Below, piece by piece: positions 16,579 to 22,881 of a DNA stretch of 27,862 nt. Both the position numbers and the translations under genes were made by a program. Origin of the DNA: Methanosphaera sp. rholeuAM74 (lineage in GTDB: Archaea > Methanobacteriota > Methanobacteria > Methanobacteriales > Methanobacteriaceae); assembly GCA_003266075.1 (NCBI GenBank), contig MUZZ01000157.1, positions 1 to 27,862 of the forward strand, in the 5' to 3' direction. The notes under the pieces are model-generated. The model had not been told where the DNA came from. It saw only the letters and a list, made by a program, of their open reading frames with translations, and made no database searches. Each line of letters starts with the position of its first letter. Position 1 is the first letter of the stretch.

Positions 16579-19200
16579 CTATAGCTTAGTTGCCCTTATA
16601 GGATATGAACTCATCAGTCCATACCTGAATAGGCTGTAACCATATGAACCGGCACTCATGGCAGCCTTGGCATCCAATTCTAATTCTGTTTTACTGAGTT
16701 TCTGGTATCCACCAGAAGTCTCCTTATAGGTTTGAAGTACCGTAACTACCCTAGATTTCTTTGCCCTATTAACAACGTATCTGGTTACATCCTTAATCCA
16801 TTCTCGTCCACTCTTATAATCATACTTGTACGCCATTACAAGCATGACATCAACGTAATCGCTTAAAACAGCGTAATCCTGTCCATAATATGTTTTAGTA
16901 CCATCTTTTTCTGGAAAGACACAAGCCGATACAATCTGCTTGGAATTATGTCCTTTAACAATCTTATTGATCTCCTTTACGAAGTTAGTTATCTTGGATG
17001 GAACTACTATGTTAGGATTTGCTCCACTATACCTTACATAGTCTAGACAAACTCCACTTACTCCACTAATTTTCACTACTTTGGCTGTGAAGCTCTTAAT
17101 CATGTTCTGCTGTTTCGTACTTATGTCAAATCCATCTGCTGTACTGAAGCATATTACCCATGCATGTACTCTGATGGCAGTTCCACTACACAGCTTTATG
17201 ACCTCCCGTAGCTTAGACGTATCCGAGGTGGAAGCCCTCGTCTGAACATAGACATCAGTTATTCCAGCATTAACCCATGAGTTCACATTACTCTTTGTCA
17301 CTGATGCACCTCTTTGAACGAATAATGAGGTAATCTTACCCTTTATAGTGAAATCCAGTATTGTATTGTTTAATTTCAGCTTAACATTCGGGGTATAGGC
17401 TGTAAGCTTAACTACACCAGTTTTAGTGTATGTGTTTGAGACTTCAAGACTTCCATTGTTTGTTTTGGCATAATATGTCTTGTTTACTCCACAGCCATTA
17501 ATGTGTAGCTGCACTTTCATGTCCGGCACATTAGTCCTATATGAGGCTACACTACTTCCATTGGTAACATAATTGAAGGATAAAACGTTTTTAACACTAG
17601 TATTAACGAATCCCGTGGTGTCGGATACTTTGAAGTAAACCCAGTTATCCACTTGCGTCATGTAATTGTCTGTTGGCTTAGTATTCTTTGACCACCAGTT
17701 AGTGTTTGCAACGACAACTCCCTGCTGGTTGCATATGCTCATCTTAGTATTTGAATTGAATATACTGCTTGTGATGTTGGTCCTGGATTTATATGCATAT
17801 ACTATTCCATGGACGGTAGCCCTGTTTTGTGTGAACTCACATCTAGTTACCCTTAATTTGCTGTTGTAGTTATAGATTGCACTTCCGACGTCAGCAGAGT
17901 TTTTCTTGAACACAGTCTGAGTAATACTGTTAGTTAAGTTACTGTTTACTTTCAGGTAGACTGCTGACTTGTTATTATTGTTAAATACGCTGTTATTTAT
18001 AGTTATTCTGCTTTTTTTGTGTGCATATACTCCTGAGCCTAGTATTGCCTTGTTGTTTGTGAATGTTGAGGTGTTGATTTTACAGTCGTTAGTGTTACTT
18101 GCCTCTAGGAATATTGCCCCACCAAGTTCTGCCGTGTTATTGTCTAGTTTAGTGTTTTTTAGTGTTATGTTGTTTATCGAGTATATGCTTCCACCATACT
18201 TTTTAGCCTTATTGTTTACTAGCTTGGATGATGTTACTATGAGCGTGTTTTTTCCTGTTATGGCTGCACCATACATAGCACTATTGGATATGAATGTTGA
18301 CTGGGTTATACTCGTCTTACCACTAGTATATACTCCTCCAGCGTAATTTGTTGCATTATTGTCCTTGAAGTATGTTGTTGTGATGTTTAGTGGGGAGTTC
18401 TTGTCAAATATTGCTGCCCCATTTACTCCAGTGTTTGATGTGAATACTGAGTTTTTTATCGTATTTTTTGTCTTGGGGCTGTTGATGAATACTGCCGTAT
18501 TGGTATTTTTTGTGAAGTTAGTATTGGATATCGTTATCTTGTTTGTTGAGTATACTGCTGATGCTAGTGTGCTTGCCTTGTTGTTGGTGAATGCAGATTT
18601 TTCTATCACCAGTTTTCCCACGTTATATATTGATGACCCGTTTTTGGCTGTGTTGTTTAGGTATGATGTTTTGATGCTTGTGAGAGTTGCTTTATTATAT
18701 ACTGCAGCACCGTTTGTCGCTGTTGATGAGTACATCTTCACACCATCAAGTGTTAGTGTTCCCTTGTTGTATATTGCTGCTCCATTGTTTGCGTATGCAT
18801 TACGTATTGTGACAGCCTTGATTGTCACAGTACATCCATCCTTTATGGTGAATATGTGGCTTTTGTTTCCATCTATTATTGTATTGGATGACTTTTCTCC
18901 TATTATTGTGATGTTTTTGTCTATGTATACGTTGGATGTGTAGTATGTTCCCTTGGATAGGTGTATTGTCGTATTGTTGGTGGATGTTTTGACAGCATTT
19001 TTCAGGGTTTTCTTGGGTGTCTTGCTGTTTCCATTATTGTTATCATTTCCTTTAGGGTTTAGGTAGATATTTTTTGTGGGTGTTGCTTCTTTAATGTCTG
19101 TGCTGTCCTTTGTGATAGTTTTCGTATTATTTTCTTCTGTCGCACTTACTATTCCTATACTGAGTATTAGTAGCGTGAATAGTATTATGGGTATTATCAT
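16579..19200 (-). CDS. Secreted Pmp-type beta-helix protein with C-terminal TIM-barrel hydrolase-like domain
   Basis: The 873-residue protein starts with a hydrophobic signal (ILFTLLILSIGIVSA). Residues about 45-500 are beta-helix repeats of the polymorphic-membrane-protein kind ('GAAIYNKGTL', 'GGAIFLEAS', 'NNxA'). Residues about 500-635 are a beta-rich spacer. Residues about 640-873 resemble glycoside-hydrolase-like TIM barrels (GHL10/GH18-like): 'ITSLFVQRGA' strand 1, 'VHAWVICFS', 'GVCLDYVRY' (716-724, Asp720 at the usual catalytic strand), 'VSACVFPE' and 'SDYVDVMLVMAYKYDY'. This domain may cut or bind surface glycans such as pseudomurein. ATG 19200 leaves no basic n-region and lies 23 bases from GGAGG. 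An in-frame ATT at 19215 has ideal spacing and adds 'RKTK'. The barrel family assignment is moderate. Confidence 0.8.
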   Translation of the reverse strand: MIIPIILFTLLILSIGIVSATEENNTKTITKDSTDIKEATPTKNIYLNPKGNDNNNGNSKTPKKTLKNAVKTSTNNTTIHLSKGTYYTSNVYIDKNITIIGEKSSNTIIDGNKSHIFTIKDGCTVTIKAVTIRNAYANNGAAIYNKGTLTLDGVKMYSSTATNGAAVYNKATLTSIKTSYLNNTAKNGSSIYNVGKLVIEKSAFTNNKASTLASAVYSTNKITISNTNFTKNTNTAVFINSPKTKNTIKNSVFTSNTGVNGAAIFDKNSPLNITTTYFKDNNATNYAGGVYTSGKTSITQSTFISNSAMYGAAITGKNTLIVTSSKLVNNKAKKYGGSIYSINNITLKNTKLDNNTAELGGAIFLEASNTNDCKINTSTFTNNKAILGSGVYAHKKSRITINNSVFNNNNKSAVYLKVNSNLTNSITQTVFKKNSADVGSAIYNYNSKLRVTRCEFTQNRATVHGIVYAYKSRTNITSSIFNSNTKMSICNQQGVVVANTNWWSKNTKPTDNYMTQVDNWVYFKVSDTTGFVNTSVKNVLSFNYVTNGSSVASYRTNVPDMKVQLHINGCGVNKTYYAKTNNGSLEVSNTYTKTGVVKLTAYTPNVKLKLNNTILDFTIKGKITSLFVQRGASVTKSNVNSWVNAGITDVYVQTRASTSDTSKLREVIKLCSGTAIRVHAWVICFSTADGFDISTKQQNMIKSFTAKVVKISGVSGVCLDYVRYSGANPNIVVPSKITNFVKEINKIVKGHNSKQIVSACVFPEKDGTKTYYGQDYAVLSDYVDVMLVMAYKYDYKSGREWIKDVTRYVVNRAKKSRVVTVLQTYKETSGGYQKLSKTELELDAKAAMSAGSYGYSLFRYGLMSSYPIRATKL

Positions 19201-19223
19201 TTTTGTTTTTCTAATATTAATTT

Positions 19224-19228
19224 CCTCC
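19224..19228 (-). promoter_or_regulatory. Displaced ribosome site suggesting a non-ATG start
   Basis: GGAGG (19228-19224 on minus) is 23 bases from ATG 19200 but 8 bases from an in-frame ATT at 19215-19213. Starting there gives Met-Arg-Lys-Thr-Lys before the hydrophobic core, a normal signal-peptide start. A further ATT lies at 19221-19219. Confidence 0.5.
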
Positions 19229-19261
19229 TATTAGATTAGTGTTATTTATTTTTTTTAAGGC

Positions 19262-19306
19262 TTTTATACTTTTTGTTGATGAATGTTGAAGTTTAGGTTA
19301 TCAACA
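19262..19306 (-). promoter_or_regulatory. TATA box and upstream inverted repeat of the Pmp-barrel gene
   Basis: On minus, AGTATAAAAG (19270-19261) is a good archaeal TATA box about 60 bases before the gene. Directly upstream is a 7-bp inverted repeat, TGTTGAT/ATCAACA (19274-19280 with 19300-19306). It encloses most of the GAAGTTTAGGTTATC element (19288-19302) shared with 12618-12632. Confidence 0.5.
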
Positions 19307-19311
19307 TATAT

Positions 19312-19341
19312 TTCGAGAAAAGAAGAGTTGTGGGTGGGGGG
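19312..19341 (-). terminator. C-tract 3' end of the exchanger gene
   Basis: On minus the TAA at 19344-19342 is followed immediately by six C residues (19341-19336), more C-rich sequence, and then a T-rich patch (about 19322-19312). It is the same arrangement as after DUF211 and the cysteine-peptidase gene. Confidence 0.4.
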
Positions 19342-20277
19342 TTAGTTTCTTATTATGATGTATGCCATGTAGATGATGAATAATGTTAGTAGTATGATTC
19401 CATCCTTTCGGTTGAAGTCTTGTTTGTCATATGCCAGTATGTATGTGATTATAGTTATAACTATCATTGCTGTTACGTCAATAGCCATTACGTTGGTAGT
19501 TTTTATTGGTGATATGACATCTGTCAGTCCTATTATGAAGAAAACATTGAATATGCAGCTTCCAAGTGCGTTTCCTATTGCTATATCTGTGTTCTTATGG
19601 TATGCTGCTGTTACACTGGTGATTAACTCTGGTAGGGATGTTCCTATTGATACGATGGTTAATCCAACTAGTGTTTCTGACATTCCCAGGCTTATGGCTA
19701 TGCTTTTTGCTGATTCTACTACTAGGTTTCCTCCCAGTACTATTCCCACTAGTCCTCCTATGATGTAGACTATGATTACTGGCATGGAATGATATGTTTT
19801 TCCTACTGGCATCTTCGTAGATTCATTTTTTGCCTTTCTTATCAGCCACCATATATATGCTACTATGATTACTAGAAAGATTAGACCCTCTATGCGTGAA
19901 ATAATGTTTGAGGTCACAATAAACACGAGCAATACTATGCTACCTATGATTAGTATGGGGAAATCCTCTTTTAATGAACTCTCTTCAATGTCTATCTTAT
20001 ACAATACGGATGTGACACCAATAACAGCCAGTAAGTTGAAAATGTTACTACCAACGATGTTACTAATAGCAATAGCATTACTACCACTAAGAGCTGAAGT
20101 AACAGATACGGCTGCCTCAGGAGCACTAGTACCAAAAGCCACAATAGTAAGACCAATAATCATGGCCGGAACTTTGAACTTAGTAGCCAAGTCACTAGCA
20201 CCATCAACAAAGAAATCAGCACCCTTAATAAGTAATACAAAGCCCACCAACAAGAATACTATAGATAAAATATCCAA
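19342..20277 (-). CDS. Sodium/calcium exchanger family membrane protein (YrbG-like)
   Basis: A CaCA-superfamily cation antiporter with two inverted halves. The alpha-1 repeat contains 'VAFGTSAPE' (Glu54) and 'SNIVGSNIFN'. The alpha-2 repeat contains 'VSIGTSLPE' (Glu217) and 'GNALGSCIFN'; the two acidic residues bind the cation. About ten hydrophobic segments fill the 311 residues, the usual length. The start is TTG at 20277, preceded by AGGAG with a spacing of 8, and gives a complete first helix (MDILSIVFLLVGFVLL). It lies 11 bases after the ornithine cyclodeaminase gene and is probably cotranscribed. The ion (Ca2+, or another cation, against Na+ or H+) cannot be decided from the sequence. 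Confidence 0.9.
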   Translation of the reverse strand: MDILSIVFLLVGFVLLIKGADFFVDGASDLATKFKVPAMIIGLTIVAFGTSAPEAAVSVTSALSGSNAIAISNIVGSNIFNLLAVIGVTSVLYKIDIEESSLKEDFPILIIGSIVLLVFIVTSNIISRIEGLIFLVIIVAYIWWLIRKAKNESTKMPVGKTYHSMPVIIVYIIGGLVGIVLGGNLVVESAKSIAISLGMSETLVGLTIVSIGTSLPELITSVTAAYHKNTDIAIGNALGSCIFNVFFIIGLTDVISPIKTTNVMAIDVTAMIVITIITYILAYDKQDFNRKDGIILLTLFIIYMAYIIIRN

Positions 20278-20288
20278 TTAAATGTCTC

Positions 20289-21509
20289 CTATTCCAGTTT
20301 ATGAAGTTCATCGATAAGAATCGGTAGAAATGAACCGATATCTGTAACGATACTTATGACCTGTGCACTGCCACGGTCAGACAACTTAGTAACAGAAGCA
20401 TTACTAATGTCTACGCAAACACTCTTAATACGTGCTGGGATAAGATTACCCGTAGCAACACTATGAAGCAGTGTGGCAATCATAATAACCATATCCACGT
20501 CCTGAACTTCCTCACGCATACGCTGCTGGGCAACTTGTGAATCAGTGATAACATCAGGCAATGGACCATCATCACGTATACTGCCAGCGAGAATGTAGGG
20601 AGCATCATTTTTCACACACTCATACATGACACCACTAGTTAAAACACCCTGCTCGACGGCATCCTTAATACTTCCAGCCTTGTTAATAGTGTTAATGGCA
20701 AGTAAATGGTGCTTATGGCCATGAGCAACTAACTCACCAGTCTTTGTTTTAACACCAAGGGAAGTACCATAAAGTGCATCCTCAATATCATGTGTAGCAA
20801 GGGCATTACCAGCAAAGAGTTTGTTCACATAGCCTTCCCTAATAAGCTGTGCAAGAATAGGAGCACAACCGGTATGAATGACAGCTGGACCACCAACAAC
20901 AACTACCTTTCCACCCCTGTCATGGATTTCCTTCATCTGGGTGGCAACATTACGTATAATGCTTCTAGTAGGCTTTTCGGCAGAAGCCTCACTGTTCATG
21001 AACTCGAAGGTGTTCTTTCCACGTGACTTTTCTGGTGGAGAAACCTTAACACCATTATGTCCAACAACAACCATTTCTCCCTTTTTGATAGTGTTAAGTG
21101 GCTTACATGTAGCCGTGTTTCTTTCAACGTCAACAACTAGCATACAGTCCATTTCAATGTTGTCAATGTTAATCCATTCCCCATTATAAAATATCTTAGT
21201 ATTATAATTGGTCGTTGAATAGAAATTATCCGGCACAGTCTTATCCTTAGTTGATGCTACAAGTTCAACTTCTTCTTCTCTTACAAGACTTGCACCTAGG
21301 TCTGTCACCATATCAAGTATCTTATTTAAATTATCCTCGTCTTCGGCATCTATACGAATTCTAGCAGTACTTATATCACTATTATGTTTACCTACATTCA
21401 ACTCTTCAATCTCATAATCTCCTCCCTGGTCGATTATGGTATCCATGACCTTTTGAATGGTAAATGAATCAATAATGTGTCCACTTAAACGAATTCTTTG
21501 AACATACAT
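20289..21509 (-). CDS. LOR/SDH-domain protein, archaeal ornithine cyclodeaminase type
   Basis: The 406-residue protein belongs to the LOR/SDH bifunctional-enzyme conserved-domain family. Its Methanococcus maripaludis relative was reported to convert ornithine to proline, and its C-terminal part resembles that of cyanobacterial AgrE/ArgZ. Residues 1-100 form a ferredoxin-like LOR domain ('RIRLSGHIIDSFTIQKVMD'). The C-terminal half has a Rossmann-like 'KVVVVGGPAVIHTG' with 'LFAGNALATHDIE' and 'AGSIRDDGPLPDV'. The full arginine dihydrolase domain is absent, so only the cyclodeaminase step is expected. The ATG has a GGATGATGAG leader. The exchanger gene follows after 11 bases. The role in proline synthesis is inferred from the family. 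Confidence 0.85.
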   Translation of the reverse strand: MYVQRIRLSGHIIDSFTIQKVMDTIIDQGGDYEIEELNVGKHNSDISTARIRIDAEDEDNLNKILDMVTDLGASLVREEEVELVASTKDKTVPDNFYSTTNYNTKIFYNGEWINIDNIEMDCMLVVDVERNTATCKPLNTIKKGEMVVVGHNGVKVSPPEKSRGKNTFEFMNSEASAEKPTRSIIRNVATQMKEIHDRGGKVVVVGGPAVIHTGCAPILAQLIREGYVNKLFAGNALATHDIEDALYGTSLGVKTKTGELVAHGHKHHLLAINTINKAGSIKDAVEQGVLTSGVMYECVKNDAPYILAGSIRDDGPLPDVITDSQVAQQRMREEVQDVDMVIMIATLLHSVATGNLIPARIKSVCVDISNASVTKLSDRGSAQVISIVTDIGSFLPILIDELHKLE

Positions 21510-21657
21510 TTACTCATCATCCTATAATTTTTTCTTTTTATTTTGAATACTATTATTTTTTATTTTTATACTATTAAATAATTTGTTTTTAATGATATTT
21601 ACAATATAAAATCAGTAAAATTGAATTAGGGAGGTGAAACTGGGGGGATAATTAGTA
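21510..21657 (-). other. Gap after GAPDH with a C-rich 3' end
   Basis: On minus, 10 bases after the GAPDH stop come six C residues (21647-21642) and a second C-rich block (CCTCCC, 21634-21629). The sequence then becomes T-rich towards 21610. The remaining 100 bases are AT-rich and would hold the promoter of the LOR/SDH gene. Confidence 0.4.
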
Positions 21658-22671
21658 TTATAATATGCCCATAGCCTTATTTGTTTTAATGATAGATTTT
21701 TCACCATCTTCTTCTAACTCAAGCATTGCCCTGATTGCATCAACGTTTTCTGGTACAACATCAGATTCCTGGTGTACTGCCTGCATATAGAATAATTCAC
21801 CATCAACGACGTTCACTGATTCCTTCCAGACAGGGATTTCATACATATCCCCACGAGATCTGCCTAAATCCTTAGCATACTCCATAATTTCTGCAGTAGA
21901 ACCTAATTTAAGGTCTGTGTTGACAGGCATTACACGGTAAGCCTTTTCAAATGCATCTAAAACATCGTCTGTGGAGACATTTTCTTCAAGTTCAACCATG
22001 ATGTTGTGTGTATGCATTAATGTTGTAGGAACTGCTAAAGCCATAGTCATCACATTCATACCCTTAATAATAGTTTGAACATCCGGTCCGTGATGGGATG
22101 GAACAGTAGTTACAGGTACAATAGCATTTATCGGTCCTTTTTTTGCATTGTTTGGATCAGCAGCACGTCTTACCATGACAGCCCTGACCTTTTTAACACC
22201 AGCAATATCATTAACAGGTTTAAGTGTACGGCATAGACCAGTAGTGTTACATGATACTACACGAACATAATCTTTACCTAAGCTTTCCTCATAGTTTGAT
22301 TCAGCGTTGAATGATGTACCTATTGGGTCATGATCTTCTCCACCCTCGAATATTGCCTTCAATCCAATCTTTTTGTAGGTGTTTTCCATGTTTGATACAC
22401 CGACACCACCCGGAGTACAGTCAACGACCAAGTCCAGTTTCTCGAATAATTCATCTGCAGTACCAGATACTTCTATTCCTGCTTCTTCGAATTGTTTTTC
22501 CCTTTCAGGAACACTAATGTATAAGTCATATCCCCTGTCTACGGCAGCTTTGGCTTCAAAGTCCGGAGTCCTCTTGGTTACTCCAAGAATTTTCATGTCA
22601 TCCTGAGCAGTAACTGCGTCTGCAACTCTTTTACCTATAGTTCCATAGCCATTAATTCCTATATTCTTCAT
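21658..22671 (-). CDS. gap: Type II glyceraldehyde-3-phosphate dehydrogenase (archaeal)
   Basis: This enzyme interconverts glyceraldehyde-3-phosphate and 1,3-bisphosphoglycerate in the cytoplasm, mainly for gluconeogenesis in methanogens. The 337-residue length is normal for the archaeal class. Seen: Rossmann motif 'INGYGTIGKRVADA' (6-19), 'VTKRTPDFEA', 'DCTPGGVG', catalytic Cys141 in 'VSCNTTGLCR', and 'VPSHHGPDV' with the His pair typical of the archaeal type. The ATG follows GGGGA at about 9 bases, a weak ribosome site. A 7-bp inverted repeat (22740-22763) lies about 70 bases upstream. The flanking genes are unrelated in pathway, so it is probably monocistronic. Confidence 0.95.
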   Translation of the reverse strand: MKNIGINGYGTIGKRVADAVTAQDDMKILGVTKRTPDFEAKAAVDRGYDLYISVPEREKQFEEAGIEVSGTADELFEKLDLVVDCTPGGVGVSNMENTYKKIGLKAIFEGGEDHDPIGTSFNAESNYEESLGKDYVRVVSCNTTGLCRTLKPVNDIAGVKKVRAVMVRRAADPNNAKKGPINAIVPVTTVPSHHGPDVQTIIKGMNVMTMALAVPTTLMHTHNIMVELEENVSTDDVLDAFEKAYRVMPVNTDLKLGSTAEIMEYAKDLGRSRGDMYEIPVWKESVNVVDGELFYMQAVHQESDVVPENVDAIRAMLELEEDGEKSIIKTNKAMGIL

Positions 22672-22739
22672 GATTGTAATTCCCCATGTTATTTGATAGT
22701 AATATTTAAAAATACATGTTTTTAATACTTATTACTCCC

Positions 22740-22763
22740 ATATCAGATAAGTTAAACTGATAT
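22740..22763. promoter_or_regulatory. Inverted repeat upstream of gap, candidate operator
   Basis: ATATCAG (22740-22746) and CTGATAT (22757-22763) are exact reverse complements separated by 10 bases. They lie about 70 bases before the GAPDH start, in its probable promoter region. No linked regulator. Confidence 0.3.
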
Positions 22764-22823
22764 AAGTATATTATTATATAAGAAGTAATTTTTATTTAAA
22801 ATTTGTGTAGAAGATTTTTAAAA

Positions 22824-22844
22824 GAAAAATAATTATTGGGGGGG
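22824..22844 (-). terminator. C-tract plus T-tract 3' end of the cysteine-peptidase surface gene
   Basis: On minus, about 37 bases after the stop, ATCACC leads into a seven-C run (22844-22838). AATAATTA and then a five-T run (22828-22824) follow. No stable hairpin. Confidence 0.45.
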
Positions 22845-22881
22845 TGATGGTCAGATATTCCTTTATCATAATCAATCCATT

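Noticed and set aside
21629..21647. Perfect Shine-Dalgarno-like GGGAGGTGA on plus
   Set aside because: No plus-strand frame follows; it is the complement of the C-rich 3' end of the GAPDH transcript.
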